Position numbers and translations under genes: made by a program
Assembly: GCF_001570405.1 (NCBI RefSeq)
Contig: NZ_BBYM01000028.1
Location: 1-64,000, forward strand
DNA: 64,000 nucleotides
Direction of reading: 5' to 3'
Origin: Microtetraspora niveoalba
GTDB taxonomy: Bacteria > Actinomycetota > Actinomycetes > Streptosporangiales > Streptosporangiaceae
Notes under the pieces: generated by a model
What the model was told of the DNA's origin: nothing
Database searches by the model: none
The model's input: the letters and a program-made list of their open reading frames with translations, nothing else
Shown: in pieces, positions 51,523 through 60,964 of the stretch
Numbering within the stretch: the first letter of the stretch is position 1
Layout: every line of letters begins with the position of its first letter

Positions 51523-52713
51523 TCACCCCACCCAGGCACCGGTGGTGAAATTTCCTACGTTGATGGCCATGACCGGCGCGGCCACCGCCAGATACGCCAT
51601 GAACACCCAGGGCCGCCGCGCCCCCACGATGCCGATGGAGAGATAGAGCGGCCACCACAGCAGCGAGGCCCGGCCGACCGACATGTAGAACGACGACATC
51701 GCCAGCAGCGCCACCGCCTGCGGAGCGAGATAGGCGACGTCCTCCCACCGGCGGCGCACCAGCCGCCAGACGATGAGCGCCACGAGCACCGCCGCCGCCA
51801 GCATCTCCTCCTGGTACGACGTGCGCAGCGCCACCTCGTCGATCGACCTGTTCCAGGTGTTGATCAGCACCTGCCAGGGCGCCTCGGGGAAGCGCCCCCA
51901 GTACTGCGCCTCGGCCGCCTTCCACGCCATCAGGTCGCCCGTGCGGTCCCAGAGATAGAGCATGTACGCGAGCACCGGCACGCCGGGCAGCGCCAGCCAC
52001 GGCAGCTTGCGCCACTGCCTGCCGTTCTTCGCGACCAGGAACATCACGGCCAGGCCGAGCGCGAGGAAGAGCCCCGACACCCGGATCGAGGACGCCAGCG
52101 CGGCGCAGACGGACGCGGCGGCCCAGCGGCCCCGGCGGGCGAGCAGCCACGCGGGGATCGCCAGCGCGAGGAACGGCGCCTCCGAGTAGCCCGCGAGCAG
52201 GAACACCGCGAACGGGCTGAGGAAGAACGCCAGCACCGTCCAGGTGCCCGTCCCCTTCCGGTACGAGTCGCTCAGCCGGGACAACGACACCGCGACCACC
52301 GCGCTCGCCACGAGCGACACCAGCACGATGGAGAGGCTCCAGTCGGGGATCAGCCAGTGCAGGTCCCGCAGCAGCAGCGGCAACCCGGGGAAGAACGCGA
52401 TCAGCTTCGGCGCGTCCGGCATGCCCGGCGTGCCGTCGTAGCCGTACTGCGCGATCGCGATGAAGTTGTCCGAGTCCCACGGCGTGAGCCGGTCGAGCAG
52501 CGGCGCCTCCGTCCTCCCGGGCGCGGCCAGCACCATGTAGATGTAGGTCGCGACGTGCCAGAAGAACCAGATCAGCAGGGCGGTCCGGTCGGCCGGCCGG
52601 CCGAGGAACCGCCGCAGCCTGCCGAGCCGTTCCCCGCCGGGCGTCACGCCTGGCTCCGACGCGGGTTCCACTGCGGGTTCCACTTCGGCCTCCGCCCGCT
52701 GAATCTCCGTCAC
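51523..52713 (-). CDS. PIG-V-like polytopic mannosyltransferase
   Basis: About 396 residues; GTG 52713 is chosen because longer starts would run into the divergent gene's leader. An acidic N-terminal tail precedes ten or so membrane helices. The first loop has the GT-C signature TPWDSDNFIAIAQYGYDGTPG, with acidic residues typical of the PIG-V/PMT superfamily. Members use polyprenyl-phosphate mannose outside the membrane to build glycolipids or glycoproteins. The target is unknown here. Confidence 0.83.
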   Translation of the reverse strand: MTEIQRAEAEVEPAVEPASEPGVTPGGERLGRLRRFLGRPADRTALLIWFFWHVATYIYMVLAAPGRTEAPLLDRLTPWDSDNFIAIAQYGYDGTPGMPDAPKLIAFFPGLPLLLRDLHWLIPDWSLSIVLVSLVASAVVAVSLSRLSDSYRKGTGTWTVLAFFLSPFAVFLLAGYSEAPFLALAIPAWLLARRGRWAAASVCAALASSIRVSGLFLALGLAVMFLVAKNGRQWRKLPWLALPGVPVLAYMLYLWDRTGDLMAWKAAEAQYWGRFPEAPWQVLINTWNRSIDEVALRTSYQEEMLAAAVLVALIVWRLVRRRWEDVAYLAPQAVALLAMSSFYMSVGRASLLWWPLYLSIGIVGARRPWVFMAYLAVAAPVMAINVGNFTTGAWVG

Positions 52714-52808
52714 GCTGACCAATGGAAGTACGTCGCACCCCTCCGTGCAAAGAGAACACCGGACGGAAAACCGCGCGGCCCGCCGCGCGCGACCCATCCC
52801 CGCAGGTC

Positions 52809-54263
52809 ATGGGCGTTCTCGCGGCTGAAACTTTCAGCCGTCCTGTCGTCGGCGGGATCTACCATTACCGGGTGCACTGGGACGGTTTCACGGCGATCGA
52901 GCGGGACGTCCGCGCCATGGTCGCCGACCCGCGCTGGGCGACGCTGCCCGGCCCCGCGCGCGAGCAGGCGATCGCGGCGCGGACCCTGGTGACCCCGGAC
53001 GGCTCCCGCTGGCTGTTCGGCGCGCACGCGCGGTGGCACCGGCTCGACCGCGTGGACGGCCGCTGGCACCTGTCGGCGCCCCCGGCGCTGCCCCGGGTCC
53101 GCTCGGCCGCCCGCCCGGCTCCGCCGACCTCGGGCGTCCCCCACCTCCTCGTGCCCGCCGGGCCCGACTTCGCGGTCGACCGCGGCTCCACGCAGGCGTT
53201 CGTCGGCCCGGACGTGCCCGAGGGCGTCACGGAGCGGATCAGGGAGCTGGTCGTGGCGCACCGCCGCCTGGGCCGTGCGGACTTCCCGCTGCCCGAGGGC
53301 GTGTTCCGCGACGTGTTCGCGGCCGACGTGGCCGGCACGGTCGCGGCGGTGTGGGGCACGATCATGTGGTGCGCCTACGCCCCCGCCTTCGACGGCAACG
53401 AGGTGCTGCTGTCGATGTTCGGCGAGTTCCTGGCCCGCCCGCTGCCGGGGGACGACTGGGTGCGCTGGTTGCCGCCGGTCCCCCTCGACGCGCTCGTGGC
53501 GCTGTACGCCGAACGGATGCTCGCGCGGCCGGGTGAGGCGGGCGCGCGGCTCGCCGGGCGGATGGCCGGGCTGGTCGTCGAGACCGCCTCCGTGCTCAGG
53601 GCCGACGCGAGGTTCCGCCTCAGGGCGGACGCGCTGCTGGCGATGGCGGGCCCGGCCGCCACACGCCCCTGGCTGGACGCTCCCGCCGCCCAGACCGGCG
53701 CCGTACGGCAGGCGTGGCTGGCGCGCCGCCCTCCACGGCTCGCCGTGGCGACCCTGTCCGAGACGTCCCCGGGCGAGCACTTCCGGCACCGGCTGTACGA
53801 CCTGGTCGAGGCGTTGGGACACGTGGCCCGCTCCGGCGCGGACCCGCGCGCGGTGGCCGCCTCGCTGCTCGCCGCCGACATCGCCGCCGTGACGGGCGGG
53901 GCGACGGCGGGCGTGGTGCCGTTGCTCTATCCCTGGATCGACGACGAGATGCGCCGGTCGCTCTATGTGGCGCTCACCGATCCGGCCCACCCGCTGCGCG
54001 GCTGCTGGCCCTCCTCGGGCGCGCTGCCCGCCGCCCTGGCGCCGCCCGGCCGCGACGCGGCCGCCGCCCTGCTCGGAGCCGCGTACGCCACGGGTCTGGC
54101 GTGGTGCGCCCTGACCGGCACGACGCCGCCGCCGCGCGGGTTCCCGGTGTCGTCGGCCGTCGTCGCGTGCCTCATGCACGAGCGGGACGACACCGCCCCC
54201 GGGCTCCCGGTGACCGGTGAATTCCACGATCAGTCAGAGTCCGGGTGGCTCTTTCACACGTGA
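52809..54263 (+). CDS. Conserved hypothetical protein of 484 residues
   Basis: A soluble, Ala/Arg/Leu-rich, mostly helical protein. The start at ATG 52809 opens MGVLAAETFSRPVVGGIYHY; GTG 52872 (VHWDGFTAIE) is a possible shorter start. The first 130 residues look like a beta-rich domain (DGSRWLFGAHARWHRL, GRWHLSAPP). The rest is a series of helices without catalytic motif, membrane segment or repeat that I can identify. No neighbour is co-directional within 200 nt. The codon use is typical of the window, so it is a real gene of unknown role. Confidence 0.75.
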   Translation: MGVLAAETFSRPVVGGIYHYRVHWDGFTAIERDVRAMVADPRWATLPGPAREQAIAARTLVTPDGSRWLFGAHARWHRLDRVDGRWHLSAPPALPRVRSAARPAPPTSGVPHLLVPAGPDFAVDRGSTQAFVGPDVPEGVTERIRELVVAHRRLGRADFPLPEGVFRDVFAADVAGTVAAVWGTIMWCAYAPAFDGNEVLLSMFGEFLARPLPGDDWVRWLPPVPLDALVALYAERMLARPGEAGARLAGRMAGLVVETASVLRADARFRLRADALLAMAGPAATRPWLDAPAAQTGAVRQAWLARRPPRLAVATLSETSPGEHFRHRLYDLVEALGHVARSGADPRAVAASLLAADIAAVTGGATAGVVPLLYPWIDDEMRRSLYVALTDPAHPLRGCWPSSGALPAALAPPGRDAAAALLGAAYATGLAWCALTGTTPPPRGFPVSSAVVACLMHERDDTAPGLPVTGEFHDQSESGWLFHT

Positions 54264-54488
54264 CACTTTCTTCACATGATTCCCAGGAACGAGCAATATC
54301 CTCTGCTTTTACCAAAGCCCCGGAAGCGCTTCCCGAAATTAACCGAATTGTGATCTCAGAATCTGGGAAATGGTTAGTGGTAGGGGGTCGACCAGCCCCC
54401 AGGAATGGTCCCGATGGGCCATGTCGGGGAAAGACAGCCGGGACGTAACCTCGTGGTGGGTGTGGGCTGCAGAAGGAAGGACGACGCG

Positions 54489-54650
54489 GTGGGGCACGAC
54501 GACCTGGACTCTCGGGTCCACGACCGTGTCGCGTTGGACGAGATCGCGCTCTATGCGGAGGTGCTGGAGGCCGTCAACTTCAGCGATGACCGACTGACCT
54601 TGGAAGAACTCGACAACGCACTCGGTTTGGGGACCTCGGCGAGCCGCTGA
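54489..54650 (+). CDS. Small acidic protein of 53 residues
   Basis: GTG 54489 with GAAGGAAGG about 10 nt upstream opens VGHDDLDSRVHDRVALDEIALYAEVL-type sequence, two amphipathic helices ending LTLEELDNALGL. Composition and period-three G+C fit a real gene; similar small proteins are seen across actinomycetes without assigned function. The A+T-rich 54264-54488 upstream should carry its promoter, and a clear intrinsic terminator follows 31 nt after the stop. Confidence 0.7.
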   Translation: MGHDDLDSRVHDRVALDEIALYAEVLEAVNFSDDRLTLEELDNALGLGTSASR

Positions 54651-54681
54651 AGGCGAATTCACGAGAACCCGACTACCGACA

Positions 54682-54719
54682 ATCCCGGACTCCGGCGACG
54701 GGGTCCGGGATCGTTTTTT
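54682..54719 (+). terminator. Intrinsic terminator with T-tract
   Basis: A 9-bp stem (54682-54690 with 54703-54711) is followed by TTTTTT at 54714-54719. This is the most canonical Rho-independent terminator in the window and ends the small gene at 54489-54650. Confidence 0.88.
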
Positions 54720-54748
54720 CTCCGGGACTAGTCAACCAGCCCGGCGGC

Positions 54749-55030
54749 TCAGGAGCGTACGAGCCGGGCGATGGCCGCCGACGCCTCCTTGACCTTCTCG
54801 TCCGCCGCCGGACCGCCCTCGTTCACCGCGTGCGCCACGCAGTGCGCGATGTGGTCCTCCAGCAGACCGAGAGCCACCGCCTGGAGCGCACGGGTGGCCG
54901 CGGACACCTGGGTGAGGATGTCGATGCAGTACTCGTCCTCGTCGACCATCCGATGCAGCCCCCGGATCTGTCCCTCGATCCGGCGCAGCCGCTTGAGATA
55001 CGCCTGCTTGTCCCCGCTGTACCCGTGCAT
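54749..55030 (-). CDS. CsoR/FrmR-family metal-sensing repressor
   Basis: 93 residues, all-helical (AYLKRLRRIEGQIRGLHRMV). The Cys-His-Cys set C35, H60 and C64 matches the copper site of CsoR rather than the formaldehyde sensor FrmR. It lies 35 nt downstream of a glycosyltransferase gene on the same strand, possibly co-transcribed. No copper ATPase or chaperone is adjacent, so the targets must lie elsewhere. Confidence 0.9.
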   Translation of the reverse strand: MHGYSGDKQAYLKRLRRIEGQIRGLHRMVDEDEYCIDILTQVSAATRALQAVALGLLEDHIAHCVAHAVNEGGPAADEKVKEASAAIARLVRS

Positions 55031-55065
55031 GACCTCACGCTACCCGTTTTGGGAGGTAACGCCAG

Positions 55066-56142
55066 TCACTCGCGGGATCGCAAACCGTACATCAGCTCCT
55101 GCCAGCGGGTCGCGACCAGGTCGGCGGCGTGCGTCGCGGCGGTCTGCAGCGCGCCCGCGGCCAGCGCCGAACGGCGGCGGTCGTCGTCCACCAGCCCGAG
55201 CAGCGCGGCGGCGTACGCCTCGACCTCGCCGTCCCCCTCGGGCACCAGGACGCTGTCGTGGCCGGGCCGGACGAACTCCGCCGGCCCTCGCGTCCCCTCG
55301 AACCCCACCACCGGCACGCCGCAGCTCAGCGCCTCGACCACGCTCATGCCGGGCGCCTCCTGCCGGGACGGCACCGCGACGATCGACGCCTTGGCGAACT
55401 CGCCCGGCAGGTCGGACGTCGCGCCCATGAAATAGACGTGGTTGTGCAGGTCGAGCTCCGCGACGAGGGCGCGCAGCCGCTTCTCCTCCGGGCCCGTGCC
55501 GTACAGGCGCAGCCGCCAGTCGGGCCGCTTGTCCGCGACGACGGCGAAGGCGCGGATCAGCCGGTTGTACGCCTTGACCGGCACGAGCCGGCCTCCGGCG
55601 CTGACGATGCGGTTGTCCATCCGGGACCGCGGCCACGGCCCGGCGGGCAGCGCGTCCGGGATGGCGTGCACCGAGAGGTCGTCGTCGAGGAGCCGTGCCC
55701 AGTCCTCCCGCGCGCTCGCCGTGCTCGTCACCACCGCGTCCAGGCGGGGATAGAACCGGCGGACCGGGTCGGGCACCGCCGGGCGCGACCACTCCCGGGC
55801 GATGCGCACCACCTCGCGCGGCGCGTGCCGGGCGGCCTGGACCGCGAGGCTCGGCCTGGTCGTGACCAGCACGTCGGTGCGCAGCCCGCGCAGCGCGCGC
55901 CAGAGCGCCACCTCGGTGCGCATCTGGCCGGGCGGCAGCAGGCGCCGCACGCCGGGCCGCGAGTCGACCAGCCAGCGGACGGAGACCCGCGGGTCGACCG
56001 GGAAGAACGGCGTCTCCCTGGTCCGCCTGACGCTCACGATCTCCACCTCGTTGCGCGCCGCCAGCCCCGCCGCCAGGTTCAGGGTGGCGCGCACGTCCCC
56101 TCGCATCGCGTACGCGGAGGGGACGAGAAAGGAGATCTTCAC
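55066..56142 (-). CDS. Family 4-like glycosyltransferase
   Basis: 358 residues from GTG 56142, overlapping the upstream stop (GTGA). GT-B fold: the N-terminal half begins KISFLVPSAYAMRGDVRATL, and the C-terminal half has GRLVPVKAYNRLIRAF, a VYFMGATSDLP strand and the EX7E motif in RQEAPGMSVVEALSCGVPVV. It transfers a sugar from an NDP donor. The coupled upstream gene suggests joint work on a cell-wall or capsular polymer. Other starts would merely extend into that gene. Confidence 0.9.
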   Translation of the reverse strand: MKISFLVPSAYAMRGDVRATLNLAAGLAARNEVEIVSVRRTRETPFFPVDPRVSVRWLVDSRPGVRRLLPPGQMRTEVALWRALRGLRTDVLVTTRPSLAVQAARHAPREVVRIAREWSRPAVPDPVRRFYPRLDAVVTSTASAREDWARLLDDDLSVHAIPDALPAGPWPRSRMDNRIVSAGGRLVPVKAYNRLIRAFAVVADKRPDWRLRLYGTGPEEKRLRALVAELDLHNHVYFMGATSDLPGEFAKASIVAVPSRQEAPGMSVVEALSCGVPVVGFEGTRGPAEFVRPGHDSVLVPEGDGEVEAYAAALLGLVDDDRRRSALAAGALQTAATHAADLVATRWQELMYGLRSRE

Positions 56143-56984
56143 GCGCCCACCTCCAGGCGCAGCTCGTCGTCGGAAGTGAAGGTGGGGGTGACCGGGACGC
56201 CGTCCACGAGGACGCGCGGATAGTGGACCCTGCGGCGTTTGCCCTCGACGTCGTCGATCCTGGCGCCCAGCGGGAGCCGTCCGGCGACGCCGTCCACCTC
56301 CAGGGACGGCTGCCAGACGCCTTCCTGGTCGGGCGCGGCGGCGAGCACGTCGCACAGCGAGAGCGCCGCGTGGAACCGCACGCCCTGCACCGTGGCGGCG
56401 ACGGTCACGCTCGCGTCGCCGGCGCACGGCCCGCCCCGGTCGCCCCGGTCGCCCTTGTCGCCCTGCTCGCCTCGGCGCAGCGCGAGCCGCGCGTCGCGGT
56501 GCCGGTCGTCGTCGTCCAGCCCCGTGTACGCGAGCAGACCGGTGACCTCGAAGCGTCCCTCGCGGAACCACACCGCCCGGACGTCCGCCACCGGCGCCGC
56601 CCGGTCGATCTTGACAGCCAGGAAGCCGTTCCGGGTGCGGTACGCGCGGTAGGCCAGAGTGCGCCGCCCCAGCGCGTACGCGTCGAGGCGGTCGAGCGAG
56701 AACCCGGGATCGACGCTGCGCAGCCGCAGGCGGGAGCCGTCCCGCTGCAGGTAGGCGTCCCAGCGGCCGGGCGCGAGCGACAGCGGCGACAGCGGGACCG
56801 CGAGCCCGGCCGTCCCGGCGTCCTCATGGGAGCCGGCGTCGTCGAGGGGGACCAGGCGCTCGGTGCCGGTGCCGCGGTGCCGCAGGACCAGCCGAGCCTC
56901 TCCGGACAGCGGCTCGTCCACGGTCATGCGCACGGAGAGCACGTCGGCAAGGGTGACCTCGGCATTCGTAACGATCACGCTCAC
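56139..56984 (-). CDS. Hypothetical beta-rich protein coupled to the glycosyltransferase
   Basis: 281 residues from a GTG. It has alternating hydrophobic strands and turns throughout (VTNAEVTLADVLSVRMTV, RWDAYLQRDGSRLRLRSV) and resembles the accessory beta-sandwich segments found next to teichoic-acid-type transferases in actinomycetes. A short collagen-like run GEQGDKGDRGDRGGP interrupts it at about residue 195. It ends over the start of the GT4 gene, so the two products are made together. No enzymatic motif is visible. Confidence 0.72.
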   Translation of the reverse strand: MSVIVTNAEVTLADVLSVRMTVDEPLSGEARLVLRHRGTGTERLVPLDDAGSHEDAGTAGLAVPLSPLSLAPGRWDAYLQRDGSRLRLRSVDPGFSLDRLDAYALGRRTLAYRAYRTRNGFLAVKIDRAAPVADVRAVWFREGRFEVTGLLAYTGLDDDDRHRDARLALRRGEQGDKGDRGDRGGPCAGDASVTVAATVQGVRFHAALSLCDVLAAAPDQEGVWQPSLEVDGVAGRLPLGARIDDVEGKRRRVHYPRVLVDGVPVTPTFTSDDELRLEVGA

Positions 56985-57147
56985 CGCGCAGCCCCCTCCC
57001 CGTTGATTGAGCCACCGTTGAGGTTACCGTGATTTTCCCGTTATGTGGATATGCCAAGAAAGGGATTTGCGCCGAACGCCCCGATTTCCAACAGCCCTGG
57101 CGTTTTGACGGATCAATTCCACAAATTGTGGATAAGATTGACAAGCG

Positions 57148-57189
57148 ACGGGCCGCCCTTCCCGTTCCTCCCCGGGAAGGGCGGCCCGT
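57148..57189 (-). terminator. Strong hairpin after the Fe-S oxidoreductase gene
   Basis: A perfect 16-bp stem (57148-57163 with 57174-57189) and 10-nt loop begin 15 nt past the stop of the minus-strand gene at 57205. On the minus strand a modestly T-rich run follows, so intrinsic termination is likely. Confidence 0.8.
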
Positions 57190-57204
57190 ACGGCACGCGA
57201 ACCG

Positions 57205-59319
57205 TCAGCCGGCGACCGGCTCCCCCTTGACCGACTTGATCAGGAGCTGCGCCACGTCGACGACCTCCAGGGTCTCCTTGGCCTCGCCGCTGTTCTTCTT
57301 CTCGTTGATGGCGTCACCCAGCATCACCAGACAGAACGGGCACGCCGTGGAAACGGTGTCCGGATCGGTGGTCAGCGCCTCGTCCACCCGCTCGGTGTTG
57401 ATGCGCTTGCCGAGCCGCTCCTCCATCCACATGCGCGCGCCGCCGGCGCCGCAGCAGAAACCGCGGTCCTTGCACCGGTGCATCTCCTGCGCCTGAACGC
57501 CGGGCACCTTCGCCATGATGTCGCGGGGCTGCGCGTACACCTTGTTGTGCCGGCCCAGGAAGCAAGGGTCGTGGTAGGTGATCTTCTCCTCGATCGGCGT
57601 GATCGGGGTGAGCCTGCCCTCCTCGACCAGGTGCGCCAGGAGCTGCGTGTGGTGCACGACCTCGTACGTGCCGCCGAGCTGCGGATACTCGTTGGCGAGG
57701 GTGTTGAAGCAGTGCGGGCAGGTGGCCACGATCTTCTTGACGCCGGCCTCGTTCAGCGTCTCGATGTTCTGCTGGGCGAGCATGTTGAACAGGAACTCCA
57801 TGCCCAGGCGGCGGGCCGGGTCACCCGTGCACGCCTCCATCGGGCCGAGCACGCCGAACTTCACACCCGCGATGTGCAGCAGCTCCGCGACCGCCTTGGT
57901 GGTCTTCTTCGCCCGGTCCTCCAGCGCGCCCGCGCAGCCGACCCAGAACAGGTACTCGACGTCCTCGGGCATCTTCTCGTCGATGATCGGGACCTCGAAG
58001 TCGAGCTCCTCGATCCACTCGGCCCGCTTCATCTCGGACATGCCCCACGGGTTGCCCTTGTTCTCGAGGTTCTTGAGCATGACGCCCGCCTCGGACGGGA
58101 ACGAGGACTCGATCATGACCTGGTAGCGGCGCATGTCCAGGATGTGGTCGATGTGCTCGATGTCCACCGGGCACTGCTCGACGCAGGCGCCGCAGTTGGT
58201 GCACGACCAGAGCACGTCGGGGTGGATGACCCCGTCCTCGCCGACCAGCGGCTTGTCCAGCAGGGCGAGCACGTCCTCCGGGTAGGAGTCCCGCTTCTCC
58301 TCGCCCGCCAGCAGGTACGGAGCGATCTGGAAGGCGTGGTCGCGCTGGTCGATGATCAGCATCTTGGGCGACAGCGGCTTGCCGGTGTTCCACGCCGGGC
58401 ACTGCGACTGGCAGCGGCCGCACTCGGTGCAGGTGTAGAAGTCGAGGAAGCCCTTCCAGGTGGTGTCCTGGATCTTGCCCCGGCCGAAGACGTCGACCTC
58501 GGGGTCGGCCTCCTCGAAGTCGAGCACCTTGCCGCCGCTGCGCATCTCCTGCGCCGCGCCCAGGCCGTCCGGGCGGCGGGAGAAGAGCACGTTCAGCGGC
58601 GCGGTGAAGATGTGCAGGTGCTTGGAGTTCACCACGATGATCAGGAACACCAGCATGACGCCGATGTGCAGCAGGAGGCCGATCTCCTCCAGCAGCTCGC
58701 TGGTCGGCAGGATCTTCGCGGTCAGCTCCGAGGCGAACGCGCCCGACGCGTACGGGAAGTTCCCGGTGTTGATCGCGGCGCCGCGGAAGAGGAACATCGT
58801 CCAGATCACATTGAAGATCATGAAGAGGACGAGCCACGCGCCGCCCAGGTGCGAGCCGGAGAACCGGGAGCCGCGTCCGAGCTTCTTGGGCGAGTTCTTG
58901 ATCCGGATGACGGTGAAGGCGATCAGGCCGATGAGCGCGGCGACGGCTATGAAGTCCTGGAGGAAGCCCAGCACCGCCCACGTCCCGATGAGCGGGATGT
59001 GGAAGTCCGGAGTGCCGGTGATCATCCCCTGGATGAGCGCGCCGTACGCCTCCAGATAGACCGTCGCCAGGATGAAGAACGCCCACATCACGAAGAAGTG
59101 CGCGGTGCCCGACGGCGTCCACTTCAGCAGCTTCTTCTGCCCGAAGACCTCGACGAGCTGGGTCTTGATCTCGGTGCCGACGTTTTCCTTGGCGTATGCG
59201 ACACGTTCGGGGGCGGGCTGTCCACTGGTGGCGAGCCTGTAGAGGAACGCCACCCGGCGGCCCGCCAGGGCGAGCGCGACGGCCGTCGCGACGAGCCCGA
59301 TGATCGCAACCCAGAGCAC
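57205..59319 (-). CDS. Membrane-anchored (Fe-S) heterodisulfide-reductase-like oxidoreductase
   Basis: 704 residues. GTG 59319 is chosen because AGGAGG lies 4 nt upstream; a longer frame to 59367 has no signal. The N-terminal 270 residues have five or six membrane helices of nitrate-reductase-gamma type. Two 4Fe-4S ferredoxin motifs follow, CTECGRCQSQCP (from C297) and CTNCGACVEQCP (from C373). The C-terminal half contains two CCG domains (GCAGALEDR to CPHCFNTL; HDPCFLGRHNK to CCGAGGARMWME) as in HdrD and GlpC. It presumably passes electrons between menaquinone and a soluble partner. It is usual in actinomycete genomes and its physiological donor is unsettled. Confidence 0.9.
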   Translation of the reverse strand: MLWVAIIGLVATAVALALAGRRVAFLYRLATSGQPAPERVAYAKENVGTEIKTQLVEVFGQKKLLKWTPSGTAHFFVMWAFFILATVYLEAYGALIQGMITGTPDFHIPLIGTWAVLGFLQDFIAVAALIGLIAFTVIRIKNSPKKLGRGSRFSGSHLGGAWLVLFMIFNVIWTMFLFRGAAINTGNFPYASGAFASELTAKILPTSELLEEIGLLLHIGVMLVFLIIVVNSKHLHIFTAPLNVLFSRRPDGLGAAQEMRSGGKVLDFEEADPEVDVFGRGKIQDTTWKGFLDFYTCTECGRCQSQCPAWNTGKPLSPKMLIIDQRDHAFQIAPYLLAGEEKRDSYPEDVLALLDKPLVGEDGVIHPDVLWSCTNCGACVEQCPVDIEHIDHILDMRRYQVMIESSFPSEAGVMLKNLENKGNPWGMSEMKRAEWIEELDFEVPIIDEKMPEDVEYLFWVGCAGALEDRAKKTTKAVAELLHIAGVKFGVLGPMEACTGDPARRLGMEFLFNMLAQQNIETLNEAGVKKIVATCPHCFNTLANEYPQLGGTYEVVHHTQLLAHLVEEGRLTPITPIEEKITYHDPCFLGRHNKVYAQPRDIMAKVPGVQAQEMHRCKDRGFCCGAGGARMWMEERLGKRINTERVDEALTTDPDTVSTACPFCLVMLGDAINEKKNSGEAKETLEVVDVAQLLIKSVKGEPVAG

Positions 59320-59481
59320 GGGTCCTCCTATACCGAAGTTGGCTGCCAGCGTACGACCGCAGGTCATCCACGATTACGCCGAGGCCGCACCAAATCCTAC
59401 CCATCGGTAACTTGCCGGGCAAAAGTCCGATACGTCCCGCCCCGATAGTAGAAGAAAGCTCTAGAGCAGCACGACCCCGGG

Positions 59482-60075
59482 CTACGCGGTGAGGTATCGC
59501 TGCAGCGTAGGGGCGAGGATCTCCACGAGCTCCTCCGTGCCGGCCGAGGCGAGCGGCTCGAGTTCGACGATGTACCGCATCATCAATACCCCGAACATCT
59601 GGGCGAAGGCGACCTCCATCCTGATGGGTGGGATGGAGAGCGCCTGGGCGACCCGGGTCAGGATCGCGTCGGTGATGAACTCGCGCAGCATACCCACCGC
59701 CTGCTCGTTCACCATCGCGGTGCGCAGCAGCGCCATGATCGGCTCGCGGGCCTCCGGGGCGGACGTCATCGTCAGCAGGAACCGGACCAGCCGCTCGCCG
59801 ATCTGGTCGCGCGGCCCGGCGAGGATCCCCGGGAGCACGTCCGCCGGCACCATCGGGAACTGCATGGCCGCGACGAAGACGCCCTCCTTGGAGGAGAAGT
59901 AATGGTGGACGAGCGCCGGATCCACCCCCGCCTCGGCCGCGATGCCCCGGACAGTCGCCTTGTCGTACCCCTTCTCGGCGAAGATCCGGCGTGCGGCGGC
60001 CAGCACCTCACCCCGCGTGTCCGCGGCGCCCGGCCTGCGGCCCGGCCTCCGCCGGGGCACGGCCCGCTCCGTCAC
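59482..60075 (-). CDS. TetR-family regulator
   Basis: 197 residues from GTG 60075, overlapping the stop of the isomerase gene (GTGA). The helix-turn-helix reads [26 protein letters not shown]. The C-terminal ligand domain is helical ([30 protein letters not shown]), of the TetR_C_17-like type. It is co-transcribed with the TIM-barrel gene upstream and so may regulate that operon; no operator dyad is obvious. Confidence 0.9.
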   Translation of the reverse strand: MTERAVPRRRPGRRPGAADTRGEVLAAARRIFAEKGYDKATVRGIAAEAGVDPALVHHYFSSKEGVFVAAMQFPMVPADVLPGILAGPRDQIGERLVRFLLTMTSAPEAREPIMALLRTAMVNEQAVGMLREFITDAILTRVAQALSIPPIRMEVAFAQMFGVLMMRYIVELEPLASAGTEELVEILAPTLQRYLTA

Positions 60076-60884
60076 CGCCGACCCGTGGCCGCCAGGTGCT
60101 GCCGCGCGAAGGCCAGCGCCTCGGCCAGATCGTCGATCCGCTCGGTCCGGCCCGCCGCCCTGCGGGTGTTGATCTCCAGCACCACCAGGCCGTCGTACCC
60201 GTTGCCCGCGAGGCGCTGCAACATCTGCGCGCACGGCTGGTTGCCCCGCCCCGGCACCAGGTGCTCGTCCTTGTTCGTGGTCCCGACGCCGTCGGCCAGG
60301 TGCAGGTGCGCCAACCGGTCGCCGAGCTTGGCGGCCATCTCCATCGCGTCCGACCCCGAGACGGCCGTGTGGGACAGGTCCAGCGTGACGTCCGGGAAGT
60401 CGTAGTCGATCGGGTCCCACCCCGGCGCGTACGGGACGACCTCGCTGCCGCGCGCCCTCAGCGGGAACATGTTCTCCACCGCGAAGACCACGTCGGTCTC
60501 CTCGCGCATGCGGGCCAGCCCGACCTCGAAGTCCCGGGCGTAGTCACGCTGCCAGCGGAACGGCGGGTGGACCACCACGGTCCGCGCGCCCAGCCGCTCG
60601 GCCGCCCGGCGGGCCCGCTGCAGCTTGAGCCAGGGGTCACGTCCCCACACCCGCTGGGTGACGAGCAGGCACGGGGCGTGCACGGCCAGGATCGGCATCT
60701 GGTAGTGGTCCACCAGCCGCTGGAGGACCTCGACATCCTGGCTGACCGGGTCCTGCCCGACCATGATCTCTACGCCGTCGTATCCCAGGCGCTGCGCCAG
60801 CTCGAAGGCGTCCGGCGTCCGCTCGGGGTACACCGACGCCGTGGACAACGCGATCTTCGCGCTGGGGACACGGATGGCACTCAC
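60072..60884 (-). CDS. TIM-barrel sugar-phosphate isomerase/epimerase-like protein
   Basis: 270 residues, GTG start. An AP-endonuclease-2/xylose-isomerase-like barrel: [63 protein letters not shown] and GLVVLEINT place metal-binding Glu, Asp, His and Glu at strand ends. The substrate is unknown. It is the first gene of a pair with TetR. The divergent methyltransferase gene begins 80 nt away. Confidence 0.87.
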   Translation of the reverse strand: MSAIRVPSAKIALSTASVYPERTPDAFELAQRLGYDGVEIMVGQDPVSQDVEVLQRLVDHYQMPILAVHAPCLLVTQRVWGRDPWLKLQRARRAAERLGARTVVVHPPFRWQRDYARDFEVGLARMREETDVVFAVENMFPLRARGSEVVPYAPGWDPIDYDFPDVTLDLSHTAVSGSDAMEMAAKLGDRLAHLHLADGVGTTNKDEHLVPGRGNQPCAQMLQRLAGNGYDGLVVLEINTRRAAGRTERIDDLAEALAFARQHLAATGRR

Positions 60885-60964
60885 GGATCCAGCCTAAGCC
60901 GGGCGGAGAGCGCGTGCCGCGACGCCACAATGATGCAGTGAAGATCACAACCTATCGTTGACGC

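Noticed and set aside
57042-57135. Two TGTGGATA elements suggesting an origin-like DnaA cluster
   Set aside because: Only one matches a full DnaA box, no dnaA or dnaN is present, and the region is a plain spacer between a wall-gene pair and a terminator.
57478-59448. 656-codon plus-strand open frame
   Set aside because: Antisense of the Fe-S oxidoreductase, whose cysteine motifs prove the minus-strand reading.
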